NCBI GenBank assembly: GCA_948678575.1 | Contig: CAPPGO010000002.1 | Coordinates: forward strand, 177,697 to 241,696 | Direction of reading: 5' to 3' | Origin: an uncultured Clostridia bacterium | GTDB lineage: Bacteria > Bacillota > Clostridia > TANB77 > CAG-508 | DNA: 64,000 bases | In this document: piece after piece, positions 36,443 through 45,120 of the stretch | Layout of the letters: every line of letters starts with the position of its first letter | Numbering within the stretch: the first letter of the stretch is position 1 | The notes under the pieces: model-generated | Database searches by the model: none | Told to the model about the DNA's origin: nothing | Seen by the model: only the letters and a program-made list of their open reading frames with translations | Made by a program: the position numbers and the translations under genes

Positions 36443-37090
36443 ATGATTGTAGCAATAGATGGACCAGCAGGTTCTGGAAAAGGAACAGTAACAAAAATTA
36501 TTGCTGAAAAAATGAATTTGCAATATATAGACACAGGTGCAATGTATAGATGTGTAGCCCTAAAAATGCTTGAAGAAAAAGTTTCATTAGAAGAAAAAGA
36601 AAAAATTAAGCAAATTTTAGATAATATAGAAATTGATTTAAAAGGTACAGCAGTATTTTTGAATGGAAAAGAAGTTACAAAAGAAATAAGAAGTGTAGAA
36701 GTTTCAAATTTTAGTTCACCAGTATCTACAATATCATTTGTTAGAGAAAAAATGGTAGAACTACAAAGAGCATTAGCAAATGGAAAAAATATTATAATGG
36801 AAGGTCGAGATATAGGTACAGTGGTTTTTCCAAATGCTGATGTTAAAATATATTTAGATGCAACATCAGAGGAAAGAGCTAAACGAAGAGTGGAGCAAAA
36901 TGAAAAAAATGGTCTAGAATCTAATTATAATCAAATTCTAAAAGATATTATTGAAAGAGATAATAGAGATATGAATAGAGAAATTTCTCCATTAAGAAAA
37001 GCAGATGATGCAATTTTAGTTGATACAACAAGTTTAAGTATTGATAAAGTGGTAGAAAAAATTTCAGATATTATATATAATCAAATATAG
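36443..37090 (+). CDS. cmk: cytidylate kinase
   Basis: Phosphorylates CMP/dCMP. 215 aa. P-loop IDGPAGSGKGTVTK, YIDTGAMYRCVALK, the CMP-binding region (SNFSSPVSTISFVREKMVELQR), MEGRDIGTVVFP and LID RAKRRVEQ, plus RDNRDMNREISPLRKADDA. AGGAGG 5 nt before the ATG. Standard length. Confidence 0.97.
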   Translation: MIVAIDGPAGSGKGTVTKIIAEKMNLQYIDTGAMYRCVALKMLEEKVSLEEKEKIKQILDNIEIDLKGTAVFLNGKEVTKEIRSVEVSNFSSPVSTISFVREKMVELQRALANGKNIIMEGRDIGTVVFPNADVKIYLDATSEERAKRRVEQNEKNGLESNYNQILKDIIERDNRDMNREISPLRKADDAILVDTTSLSIDKVVEKISDIIYNQI

Positions 37091-37110
37091 TTTTGAAAGG
37101 ATTAATAATT

Positions 37111-37725
37111 ATGAAAAAAGATAATATATTTAGAAAAGCTGGAAAATGTATTATATCAAGTGTAATATATGCATATTGTAAAGTAGTATATAAAGTACAA
37201 ATTATAGGAAAAGAAAATGTACCACAAGAAGGACCACTTATATTTTGTGGAAATCACAGAACATATTTAGATCCACCTCTAATAGTAGTTACAGCTGGCA
37301 GAGATATGAGATTTTTTGCAAAAGAAGAACTTAGAAAGAACCCATTATTTGCTTTCTTAGGTTTTGTATATAGAGGAATATATGTAAGAAGAGATAGTAG
37401 AGATATAGGACCTTTAAAAGACGGGCTAAGAGAACTAAGAGATGGTGGATGTGTTGGACTATTTCCAGAAGGTACAAGAAACGGAATGGAAAAAAATGAA
37501 GGTGGAAAATTAAAAAATGGTGCTGCATATATGGCTATTAAAACAGGAGCTAAAATTGTTCCAATAGGAATCGTAGGACCTGCAAAACCTTTTACTAAAA
37601 ATGCAATTGTTTATGGTAAACCAATCGATTTAGCTGAACACAATTTATTAGAAAAAGGTTCAGAAGAAAAAGCAAGTGAATTATTGAAAGCAGAAATTGT
37701 AAAACTTTCAGAAACAAATATATAA
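37111..37725 (+). CDS. plsC: 1-acyl-sn-glycerol-3-phosphate acyltransferase
   Basis: Second acylation in phospholipid synthesis, membrane-associated. 204 aa from ATG 37111 (AAAGG at 37097 gives good spacing; an in-frame TTG at 37093 has none). Catalytic NHRTYLD (HX4D), FFAKEEL, GIYVRRDS and FPEGTRN. Follows cmk with 20 bp; cmk-plsC is a common clostridial pair. Confidence 0.94.
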   Translation: MKKDNIFRKAGKCIISSVIYAYCKVVYKVQIIGKENVPQEGPLIFCGNHRTYLDPPLIVVTAGRDMRFFAKEELRKNPLFAFLGFVYRGIYVRRDSRDIGPLKDGLRELRDGGCVGLFPEGTRNGMEKNEGGKLKNGAAYMAIKTGAKIVPIGIVGPAKPFTKNAIVYGKPIDLAEHNLLEKGSEEKASELLKAEIVKLSETNI

Positions 37726-37739
37726 AGTGAAAAAAGCAT

Positions 37740-37768
37740 TTGACAATAAAAAACAAATGTTATATAAT
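37740..37768 (+). promoter_or_regulatory. sigma-A promoter of typA
   Basis: TTGACA (37740-37745), 17-bp spacer, TATAAT (37763-37768). Confidence 0.88.
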
Positions 37769-37771
37769 ATT

Positions 37772-37816
37772 TAGGTTAAATCCATATTTACATAATGTCG
37801 ATTTAACCTATTATTT
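37772..37816 (+). promoter_or_regulatory. attenuator-like hairpin in the typA leader
   Basis: AGGTTAAAT (37773-37781) pairs with ATTTAACCT (37801-37809), followed by ATTATTTTTG. It sits between the promoter and the typA ribosome site, so it could act as a conditional terminator. Confidence 0.55.
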
Positions 37817-37858
37817 TTGTTAAGGTAATTAATATTTATATATAAAAGGGGTAATAAA

Positions 37859-39679
37859 ATGAATAACGAAAAAATCAGAAATGTAGCAATTATAGCTCAC
37901 GTTGACCATGGTAAAACAACATTAGTAGACAGTATGCTTAGACAAAGTGGTATTTTTAGAGTAAATGAACAAGTTGAAGAAAGAGTTATGGACTCAAATG
38001 ATTTGGAAAAAGAAAGAGGAATTACAATTCTTTCTAAAAATACATCTGTACAATATGGAGACATAAAAATTAATATTGTTGATACACCAGGACACGCAGA
38101 TTTCGGTGGAGAAGTTGAACGTGTACTTAAAATGGTAGATGGTGTTGTTTTATTAGTAGATTCTTTTGAAGGTGCAATGCCTCAAACAAGAGAAGTTTTG
38201 AAAAAATCTTTGGCACTTAATTTAAAACCAATTGTTGTTATTAATAAAATTGATAGACCAGGTGCAAGACCAACTCAAATTGTTGATGATGTTATTGGAT
38301 TATTTATTGAACTTGATGCAACAGATGAGCAATTAGATTTTCCAGTTGTATATGCTTCTGGAAAACAAGGTATAGCATCTATGGACTTAAATACTCCTGG
38401 TGAAAATTTAAAACCTTTATTTGATACAATAGTAAATACAATTGAACCTCCAAAATGTGATTTAGATGGAACAGCTCAAATGCTAGTTTCAAATATAGAT
38501 TATGATGATTATATAGGTAGAATTTCAATTGGTAGAATTGAAAGAGGTCATATAGAACTTGGAATGCCAGTTGCAATTTGTAAACAAGATGACAAAATTG
38601 AAAATGCAAGAGTAACAAAATTATATACTTATGATGGTTTGAAAAAAGTTGAAGTTGAGAAAGCTGATGCTGGTGACATAGTAGCATTAGCTGGAATTTC
38701 TAATATTAATATAGGTGATACAATTTGTGACTATAATAATCCAGAAAAAATTCCTTTTGTTGATATAGATGAGCCAACGGTTTCAATGACGTTTAGTGTT
38801 AATAATGGACCATTTGCTGGTAGAGAAGGAGAATTTGTTACATCAAGACATATTAGAGATAGATTATTTAAAGAATTAGATAGAAATGTATCTTTAAGAG
38901 TAAGAGAAACAGAATCACCAGATAGTTTCGAAGTTTCAGGTAGAGGAGAATTACACTTATCTGTACTTATTGAAAATATGAGAAGAGAAGGATTTGAATT
39001 ATTAGTTTCAAGACCAAAAGTTATTATAAAAGAAATCGATGGCGTAAAATGTGAACCAATTGAAAGATTAGTTGTAAATGTGCCAGATGATTCTGTTGGT
39101 ACTGTTATTGAAAAATTAGGTAGAAGAAAAGCAGAAATGATTAATATGGAACCAGCAGAAGAGGGACACACAAAAATAGAATTTAGAATTCCAGCAAGAG
39201 GAATAATTGGATATAGAACAGAATTCCTTACAGATACAAAAGGTGAAGGTACAATGAACCATATTTTTGATAGTTATGAACCTTTTAAAGGTGAAATTCA
39301 ATCAAGAACTAGGGGAACAATAATTGCATTTGAAGCTGGAAAATCTATAACTTATGGTTTATATAATGCACAAGACAAAGGTGAATTATTTATAGGACCT
39401 GGTGTAGAAGTATATGAAGGAATGATAGTTGGACTTAATTCAAGAGGCGAAGATTTAGCTATAAATGTATGTAAAGAAAAACATTTAACAAATACAAGAG
39501 CTTCTGGTTCAGATGATGCATTAAGATTAGTACCACCACTTCAAATGAGTTTAGAGAAAGCAATTGAATTTATTGCAGAAGATGAACTTGTTGAAATTAC
39601 ACCTAAAAATATTCGTTTAAGAAAGAAAATTTTAAATAACAAAGATAGAGAAAGAGCAGCAAGAAGTTCTGCAAAATAG
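37859..39679 (+). CDS. typA: ribosome-associated GTPase TypA/BipA
   Basis: Translational GTPase that binds ribosomes under stress and aids 50S assembly. 606 aa, normal. G1 AHVDHGKTT, G2 region ERGITILSKN, G3 DTPGHADFGGEVERVL, G4 NKIDRPGARP, G5 YASGKQGIA; then EF-G-like domains and the BipA-specific C-terminus (FDSYEPFKGEIQSRTRG, EGMIVGLNSRGEDLAINVCKEKHLTNTRASGSD). Monocistronic. Confidence 0.98.
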   Translation: MNNEKIRNVAIIAHVDHGKTTLVDSMLRQSGIFRVNEQVEERVMDSNDLEKERGITILSKNTSVQYGDIKINIVDTPGHADFGGEVERVLKMVDGVVLLVDSFEGAMPQTREVLKKSLALNLKPIVVINKIDRPGARPTQIVDDVIGLFIELDATDEQLDFPVVYASGKQGIASMDLNTPGENLKPLFDTIVNTIEPPKCDLDGTAQMLVSNIDYDDYIGRISIGRIERGHIELGMPVAICKQDDKIENARVTKLYTYDGLKKVEVEKADAGDIVALAGISNINIGDTICDYNNPEKIPFVDIDEPTVSMTFSVNNGPFAGREGEFVTSRHIRDRLFKELDRNVSLRVRETESPDSFEVSGRGELHLSVLIENMRREGFELLVSRPKVIIKEIDGVKCEPIERLVVNVPDDSVGTVIEKLGRRKAEMINMEPAEEGHTKIEFRIPARGIIGYRTEFLTDTKGEGTMNHIFDSYEPFKGEIQSRTRGTIIAFEAGKSITYGLYNAQDKGELFIGPGVEVYEGMIVGLNSRGEDLAINVCKEKHLTNTRASGSDDALRLVPPLQMSLEKAIEFIAEDELVEITPKNIRLRKKILNNKDRERAARSSAK

Positions 39680-39690
39680 AAATATAAAAA

Positions 39691-39733
39691 ACAAAAACTG
39701 ACTGTCATATAGATTCTGACAGTCAGTTTTTGT
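39691..39733. terminator. 17-bp stem bidirectional terminator
   Basis: Perfect arms 39691-39707 and 39717-39733, A/T-run on each side. Ends typA and also the - strand pseudogene. Confidence 0.93.
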
Positions 39734-39787
39734 TTCATAAATAAACTTTTTGAAAATGTTGGTACAGGAGCCAGAGCTCCTTAGGTA

Positions 39788-40120
39788 TTACATCTCATCT
39801 GTTGAAACATTTGATGAAATGATGTACTGTGGTGCTCCTAATTCACTTATTCCGAACGCTGTAACAACCCAGAAAATTTCTGTTTTGTCAATATCGGAGA
39901 GGTGTTTAAAGTAGCGACCATTCTGAATGAAAATGTTATTTTAATTTGAATTCAGTACAATCTGCTGTGCAACTTTCATCTGAGAACGGTGAGATGATTT
40001 GCGTCGACTTATGCTGACAATCATACTGGCGTTTTCTTCTGAAATCGGTTTACCAGCTAATTCTTCTAAGCTCCGTAAAATCTCTTTCTCGTGATGTTGC
40101 ATGTTTTTTGCCTTTATCAT
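39788..40120 (-). pseudogene. small unknown gene with a premature stop
   Basis: Reading leftward from ATG 40120 (GGAGGT upstream) gives MIKAKNMQHHEKEILRSLEE and so on; TAA at 39941-39943 (complement) interrupts at codon 60. The same frame then continues NNIFIQNGRYFKHLSDIDKT to a stop at 39788-39790, 110 codons in all. The continuing frame, promoter and ribosome site suggest a recently broken gene rather than noise. It is less AT-rich than neighbours and includes an in-frame CGG (ILRSLEE), read in frame 0. Not recognised. Confidence 0.6.
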
Positions 40121-40161
40121 AGCATTACCTCCAAACGAATATTTATTTTGTTTATAAATTT

Positions 40162-40190
40162 ATTATACCATAAATTGGAATAAAGTTCAA
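40162..40190 (-). promoter_or_regulatory. sigma-A promoter of the pseudogene
   Basis: TTGAAC, 17-bp spacer, TATAAT on the - strand. Confidence 0.75.
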
Positions 40191-40280
40191 AAAATAAAGA
40201 TATGGTGGAATTTATAAAATAAATATGGTACAATAATAAAAGTTAAAATTTTAAATAATGAATGGAGAAAAAGAAATATC

Positions 40281-40871
40281 ATGTTTAATGATGAAGAATT
40301 ATTAAAAGTGAAAGAAAAAGCTTTAAATGAGCATATACCAATCATAATGGATGATACTTTAAATGTTATAAAAGATATTTTAGAAAAAGAAAATCCAAAA
40401 AGAATATTAGAAATAGGTACAGCAGTTGGTTATTCTGCAAGTATGTTTGCAAAATATGCTGAGCAAGCTGTAATAGATACAATAGAATTAAATGAAGAAA
40501 GATACGAAGAAGCAAAAATAAATGTTGAGAAAATAGGAGTAGCTGATAGAATAAATTTATATTTAGGAAATGCAGTAGAGATATTACCAACACTTAATTT
40601 TGAATATGATATTGTCTTTATAGATGCCAATAAAGGAAAGTATCCAGTTTTTTTACAAGAAGGAATTAGACTTGTAAAGCCAGAAGGTATAATAATTGCA
40701 GACAATGTTTTATATAAAGGATATGTTATGAGTGATTATAATAAACATAAGCAACGCACAGCAGTAAGACATTTGAGAGAATACATAAAAGAAGCGATGG
40801 AAAATGAAATTTTAGAAAGTGAAATTTTAGAAGTCGGTGATGGAATTGCAATTACAAAAGTTCATAAATAA
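40281..40871 (+). CDS. SAM-dependent O-methyltransferase (TrmR/YrrM-like)
   Basis: 196 aa class I methyltransferase of the O-methyltransferase 3 family: SAM site ILEIGTAVGYSASMFAKY, IELNEERYEEAKIN, metal-binding DIVFIDANKGKYPVFLQEGIRLVKPEGIIIADNVLYKG, and NKHKQRTAVRHLREYI. B. subtilis TrmR of this family methylates 5-hydroxyuridine in tRNA wobble position; the same role here is likely but not proven, since the family also includes catechol enzymes. Confidence 0.85.
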   Translation: MFNDEELLKVKEKALNEHIPIIMDDTLNVIKDILEKENPKRILEIGTAVGYSASMFAKYAEQAVIDTIELNEERYEEAKINVEKIGVADRINLYLGNAVEILPTLNFEYDIVFIDANKGKYPVFLQEGIRLVKPEGIIIADNVLYKGYVMSDYNKHKQRTAVRHLREYIKEAMENEILESEILEVGDGIAITKVHK

Positions 40872-40885
40872 TATGTAGTAAAATA

Positions 40886-40914
40886 TTGACTAAAAGAAAA
40901 TATTGTAATACAAT
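40886..40914 (+). promoter_or_regulatory. sigma-A promoter of glmU
   Basis: TTGACT (40886-40891), 17-bp spacer, TACAAT (40909-40914). Confidence 0.7.
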
Positions 40915-41002
40915 AGCGAAAAAGTGAGTAAAGAAAATAGAATAAAAATGTAATTTCTAAATAAATATATAGTGCAAGTTGTTTAAAAGAAAGGTTAAGA
41001 AA

Positions 41003-42277
41003 ATGGAATTTAACGATTATGAAGAATATGTTATTACAATAATTATGGCAGCTGGTAAAGGGACAAGAATGAATTCAGCTAAATCAAAACTTGTTCATAA
41101 AATATATGGAAAAGAGCTTGTAAAAAGAGTTGTTGAATTAGCTCAAAAAATTGGTTCTGATGAAATAGTTGCAGTTGTAGGACATTTGAGAGAACAAGTT
41201 CAAGAAGTATTAGGAGATAGTGTAAAATATGCTTATCAAGATGAACTTTTAGGAACTGGTCATGCTGTTATGCAAGCTAAAAAATACTTAAAAGGAAAAA
41301 AAGGTAAAGTTGTAATTCTATATGGAGATGTTCCAATTATAAGACCAGAAACTTTAAAGAACTTAATAAATAAAAGTATAAAAAATAAAGAGTATGCTAC
41401 TCTTTTAACAGCAAAATATGAAAATCCAACTGGATATGGTAGAATTATTCGTGATGAAGGTGGAAATATTAAAGCAATTGTAGAAGAAAAAGATGCAGAT
41501 CCACTTCAAAAGAAAATAAAAGAAATCAACTCAGGTATTTATTGTTTTGATATAGAAGAATTACTTAATGCATTAGAAAAAGTAAATAATAATAATTCAC
41601 AAGGAGAATATTATCTTACAGATGTTATCAAAATAATGAATGATGAAGGATTGAAAACAGGTGCTGTTATTGTAGAAGATAATACAGAAATTCTTGGTGT
41701 AAACGATCGTTCACAATTAGAACTTTTAACAAGAGTTTTAAGAATGAGGATAAATTCAGAACACATGAGAAATGGTGTTACAATAGAAGACTCAAATTCA
41801 ACATATATATATGATGATGTTGAAATTGGTATGGATACTGTAATTCATCCAAATACAATTATAAAAAATAATGTTATAATAGGGGAAAATTGTGAAATTG
41901 GTCCAAACTCATATATTAGAGAAAATTGCAATATTGCCAATAAAGTAAAAGTTGGAAGCTTTGTAGAATTAAAAAAAGTTACAGTAGGAGATGGTACGAA
42001 AATTCCACATCTTTCATATTTGGGGGATTGTGAAATCGGAAAAAATGGAAATGTTGGTTGTGGTACAATTACTTGCAATTATGATGGAAAAAATAAGAAT
42101 AAAACAATAATAGGAGATAATGCTTTTATAGGTTCGAATGTAAATTTGGTTGCACCAGTAGCATTAGGAGATGATGTTTTAATTGCAGCAGGATCAACAA
42201 TTACAGACGATGTTGAAACAGGAAAAATGGGAATTGCAAGAGAGCGCCAAACAAATAAAGATAGAAAGAAAAAATAA
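41003..42277 (+). CDS. glmU: bifunctional UDP-GlcNAc pyrophosphorylase / GlcN-1-P acetyltransferase
   Basis: Makes UDP-GlcNAc for the cell wall. 424 aa from ATG 41003 (AAAGG upstream; the TTG at 40979 lacks one). N-terminal pyrophosphorylase with MAAGKGTRMNSAKSKLVHKIYGK, LGTGHAVMQAKKYL and EINSGIYCFD; then the left-handed beta-helix with VGSFVELKK, SYLGDCEIGKNGNVGCGTITCNYDGKNKNKTIIGDNAFIGSN. It ends soon after the helix, about 30 residues shorter than the E. coli enzyme, as is common in clostridia. Confidence 0.96.
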   Translation: MEFNDYEEYVITIIMAAGKGTRMNSAKSKLVHKIYGKELVKRVVELAQKIGSDEIVAVVGHLREQVQEVLGDSVKYAYQDELLGTGHAVMQAKKYLKGKKGKVVILYGDVPIIRPETLKNLINKSIKNKEYATLLTAKYENPTGYGRIIRDEGGNIKAIVEEKDADPLQKKIKEINSGIYCFDIEELLNALEKVNNNNSQGEYYLTDVIKIMNDEGLKTGAVIVEDNTEILGVNDRSQLELLTRVLRMRINSEHMRNGVTIEDSNSTYIYDDVEIGMDTVIHPNTIIKNNVIIGENCEIGPNSYIRENCNIANKVKVGSFVELKKVTVGDGTKIPHLSYLGDCEIGKNGNVGCGTITCNYDGKNKNKTIIGDNAFIGSNVNLVAPVALGDDVLIAAGSTITDDVETGKMGIARERQTNKDRKKK

Positions 42278-42280
42278 ATG

Positions 42281-42313
42281 AAAAAATCAGTTAGCAATGC
42301 TAACTGATTTTTT
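42281..42313. terminator. bidirectional terminator between glmU and the convergent gene
   Basis: AAAAAATCAGTTAGC/GCTAACTGATTTTTT, 15-bp perfect stem, loop AAT. Confidence 0.95.
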
Positions 42314-42324
42314 TAGCTACTAAA

Positions 42325-42699
42325 CTACATACCTTGTTCGCCAGGCATTATATAATCTATTACACCATAAATCAATGCTCCAACAATAGCAGCAAACCAA
42401 GATATAGAATAACCGCTAACGAAATATTGTGTAGCATACAAAGTTACTACTGCTAAAACAAAACCTACAAATCCTTTTCCAAAAGCCATAGCTTGAAGAC
42501 CTGTAAATTTTACAATTAAATAATCCATAACAGTTAAAACGATAGCTGCAATTCCTAATGACCAGATACTATTTATAGAAAAACCTGGTGTAAAGAATGC
42601 AGTTATACCAAGTATAATAGCGGCTACGATAAATCTTCCAACCATTTGCCCAAAAGCACCCATTCCGGAGCTACTAGCATTTGAGTTATTACCTTCCAT
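42325..42699 (-). CDS. small four-helix membrane protein, phage-holin IV/YvlD-like
   Basis: 124 aa with four hydrophobic segments and the pattern FFTPGFSINSIWSLGIAAIVLTVMDYLIVKFTGLQAMAFGKGFVGFVLAVVTLYATQYFVSGYSISWFAAIVGALIYGVIDYIMPGEQ, close to the phage holin family IV/YvlD membrane proteins that are widespread chromosomal genes. No phage genes lie nearby, so it is not evidence for a prophage. GGAGG 8 nt before the ATG. Function unknown. Confidence 0.72.
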   Translation of the reverse strand: MEGNNSNASSSGMGAFGQMVGRFIVAAIILGITAFFTPGFSINSIWSLGIAAIVLTVMDYLIVKFTGLQAMAFGKGFVGFVLAVVTLYATQYFVSGYSISWFAAIVGALIYGVIDYIMPGEQGM

Positions 42700-42809
42700 A
42701 TTGTAACCTCCTTAAAATATAAAAACGATTTATTAAAAATAAATCTTATAAGTATATTTTAATAATTTTTGCAAAAAATATACATAAAAAGAATTAGAAA
42801 GGTTTTTAT

Positions 42810-43487
42810 ATGTTGTTAATTTTTTGCAGAAGTATAATTTTATATGTTTTTGTTTTAATTATAATGAGAATAATGGGTAAACGAGAAATTAGTCAGTTAC
42901 AACCATTTGAATTTGTTATTTCAATGATGATAGCAAATTTAGCTACAATACCAATGGAAGAAGTTGGAATTCCATTATTGTATGGATTAATTCCTATTTT
43001 AGGTTTACTTATTACTCATATTATATTATCTATTGCAAACTTAAAAAGTATGCGTTTAAGAGGATTAATTTGTGGTATTCCTAGAATTGTAATTCATAGA
43101 GGAAAAATTGTAGAAGAAGCTTTAAGAAAAGAAAGTATGTCTTTAAATGAACTAGAAGAAAGATTAAGAGCGTATGGTATTACTAATATTGGTGATGTAG
43201 AATATGCTATTTTAGAAACTAATGGACAACTTAGTATAATAGAAAAGCCAGAAAAGAGACAAGTTAGAACAGAAGATTTAAATATAGATGCAGAATATGA
43301 AGGAATAGCTTATGATTTAGTATTAGATGGAAAAGTGATGTATGATAATTTGAAAAAAATAGGAAAAGATTATAATTGGTTAAGAAAAGAAGTTTCAAAA
43401 TTTAATATGAGTCCAGAAGAAGCCTTGATTGTTATACAAAATGGAGATAAAAGTATGTTTTGTCAGAAAAAGGAGAAAAAACAATGA
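42810..43487 (+). CDS. DUF421 membrane protein (YetF-like)
   Basis: 225 aa: three membrane helices (residues 5-75; KREISQLQPFEFVISMMIANLATIPMEE between the first and second) and two DUF421 cytosolic modules (RGLICGIPRIVIHRGKIVEEALRKESMSLNELEERLRAYGI; DYNWLRKEVSKFNMSPEEALIVIQNGDKSMF). Related B. subtilis proteins (YetF, YdfS) occur in spores or membranes. Coupled to the DUF4363 gene (ATGA overlap), a recurrent pair. Confidence 0.88.
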   Translation: MLLIFCRSIILYVFVLIIMRIMGKREISQLQPFEFVISMMIANLATIPMEEVGIPLLYGLIPILGLLITHIILSIANLKSMRLRGLICGIPRIVIHRGKIVEEALRKESMSLNELEERLRAYGITNIGDVEYAILETNGQLSIIEKPEKRQVRTEDLNIDAEYEGIAYDLVLDGKVMYDNLKKIGKDYNWLRKEVSKFNMSPEEALIVIQNGDKSMFCQKKEKKQ

Positions 43488-43873
43488 GTAATAAAGTAAA
43501 AATAATGTTAGTAATATGCTTTACAGCTATTATAGTAATATTAGAAATTATACTTGGAAATTGTACAGATGAATTTATAGATAAAACATCAAAACAATTA
43601 GAAGATTTGAAGATTGCTTTATTAGAAGAAAATAGTGAAGAAACTAAGAAAAAAAGTAAAGAGTTAAGTAATGTTTGGGATGAAAGTGAAAATAAATTAT
43701 GCTATTTTATAGAACATGACGAATTAGAAAAAATAAGTTCTAAAATTGCTATTATTTCAGAGAATTCTACTAATAGTGAATATAAACTAGCATTGGAAGA
43801 TGCAATTGAAACAAGATATTTATTAGAGCATGTAAAAGATAAATTGAAATTAAAAATGAAAAATGTGTTTTAA
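43484..43873 (+). CDS. DUF4363 family protein
   Basis: 129 aa from ATG 43484 (AGGAG upstream; overlaps the DUF421 stop). One N-terminal membrane helix, then a long amphipathic helical domain (DEFIDKTSKQLEDLKIALLEEN, LSNVWDESENKLCYFIEHDELEKISSKIA) that matches DUF4363. Function unknown; acts with or next to the DUF421 protein by gene order. Confidence 0.8.
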   Translation: MSNKVKIMLVICFTAIIVILEIILGNCTDEFIDKTSKQLEDLKIALLEENSEETKKKSKELSNVWDESENKLCYFIEHDELEKISSKIAIISENSTNSEYKLALEDAIETRYLLEHVKDKLKLKMKNVF

Positions 43874-43888
43874 AATTTTATATATAAA

Positions 43889-43964
43889 AATATGATATAT
43901 GTTATTATTGGGAAAAATTTTGATGACAGATAAATTTTGTAAAAATAATAACATATATCATATT
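43889..43964. terminator. 21-bp perfect inverted repeat between convergent genes
   Basis: Arms 43889-43909 and 43944-43964 match perfectly in inverted orientation with a 34-nt spacer. Very AT-rich and lacking a clean T-run; probably a bidirectional terminator or 3' stabiliser. No transposase or target duplication is apparent. Confidence 0.55.
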
Positions 43965-43981
43965 ATATAAAACATATAAAA

Positions 43982-44914
43982 TTAATCCATATTTTCTTCT
44001 TTAACAATATATATAGGTCTTCTTTTAACTTCTAAATAAGTTTTTGATAAATATTGTCCAATAATTCCTAATGAGAATAATTGAATTCCACTAACCATAA
44101 ATATAATACAAACTAGTGATGGCCAACCACTTGTAGGATCACCAAAGCATAATGTTCTAACTATAATTAATAGAATTAATAAAAACGCTAGTAAACAAAA
44201 TAATAGTCCTATAAAAGAAGAGAAGATAAGTGGCTTTGTAGAAAAAGCAGTAATTCCTTCAAGAGCATACATAAATAATTTCCAGAAAGACCATTTAGTT
44301 TCACCAGCTACTCTTTGTACATTTTCAAATTCTATCCATTTAACTTTGAATCCAACAAAACTAAATAAACCTTTTGAATATCTATTATATTCTTTTAATG
44401 AAAGAATAGAGTTTACTACTTGTCTTGACATTAAAACATAATCCCTAGCACCATCTACCATTTCAATTTTAGACATTTTATTTATTAACTTATAAAATAT
44501 TCTTGCAAAAAAGCTTCTAATTACTGGTTCACCTTTTCTTGTGACTCTACGAGTTCCAACAGCATCATAACCTTCTTCAATAACAGCTTTATACATATCT
44601 TTAAGAAGAAAAGGAGGATCTTGAAGATCAGCATCCATAAGTGTAACATAGTCGCCAGTAGCATGTTCCAATCCAGCATAAATAGCAGCTTCTTTACCAA
44701 AGTTTCTTGAAAAAGACACATATTTTACCTTGTTGTCTTTGTTTTTCAAATCTTTTATAACAGAAAGTGTATTATCTGTTGAACCATCATTTATAAAAAT
44801 ATATTCAAATTCAGTATTTTCAAAATCTTTAATATTTTTTTCGATTTCTTCATAAAATAAAGGTATGGCTTTTTCTTCATTATAACAAGAAATGATAACT
44901 GAAATCTTAGACAT
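43982..44914 (-). CDS. glycosyltransferase family 2 (GtrB/DPM1-like) with two C-terminal helices
   Basis: 310 aa. GT-A domain: VIISCYNEEKAIPLFYEEIEK, FINDGSTDNTL, GKEAAIYAGLEHATGDYVTLMDADLQDPP (the DAD metal site), then the acceptor region RYSKGLFSFVGFKVKWIEF and AGETKWSFWKLFMYALEGITAFSTKPL, and two membrane helices. Such enzymes load glucose or another sugar onto polyprenyl phosphate; the GT-C protein at 27187 could use such a donor, which is inference. Confidence 0.92.
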   Translation of the reverse strand: MSKISVIISCYNEEKAIPLFYEEIEKNIKDFENTEFEYIFINDGSTDNTLSVIKDLKNKDNKVKYVSFSRNFGKEAAIYAGLEHATGDYVTLMDADLQDPPFLLKDMYKAVIEEGYDAVGTRRVTRKGEPVIRSFFARIFYKLINKMSKIEMVDGARDYVLMSRQVVNSILSLKEYNRYSKGLFSFVGFKVKWIEFENVQRVAGETKWSFWKLFMYALEGITAFSTKPLIFSSFIGLLFCLLAFLLILLIIVRTLCFGDPTSGWPSLVCIIFMVSGIQLFSLGIIGQYLSKTYLEVKRRPIYIVKEENMD

Positions 44915-44947
44915 ATCATATTACTCCTTTTAATAAAAACTATTCCT

Positions 44948-44976
44948 ATTATAGCATAGAACAGCAAATATAACAA
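44948..44976 (-). promoter_or_regulatory. sigma-A promoter of the GT2 gene
   Basis: TTGTTA, 17-bp spacer, TATAAT on the - strand. Confidence 0.75.
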
Positions 44977-45012
44977 TAGTTTTTTGAGGTATAACTTTTT
45001 TAAAGAAACCAC

Positions 45013-45039
45013 TTGAAAAATTAAATAATATGGTATAAA
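45013..45039 (+). promoter_or_regulatory. promoter candidate of the glycolytic operon
   Basis: TTGAAA (45013-45018), short 15-bp spacer, TATAAA (45034-45039) with TGG just before it. Leader of about 75 nt before gapA. Confidence 0.5.
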
Positions 45040-45120
45040 ATGGAAAAGGTCAAAAAGACTAAAATTTTTAAAGATACTTATTTCTTATTAAATACAGTAT
45101 CAGAAGTGGAGGATTTTACT

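Noticed and set aside
42325..42699. Prophage signal from a holin-like protein
   Set aside because: The YvlD/holin IV family is a common chromosomal membrane protein and no phage genes are nearby.
43889..43964. Insertion sequence remnant
   Set aside because: No transposase fragment or target duplication; position between convergent genes suits a terminator.
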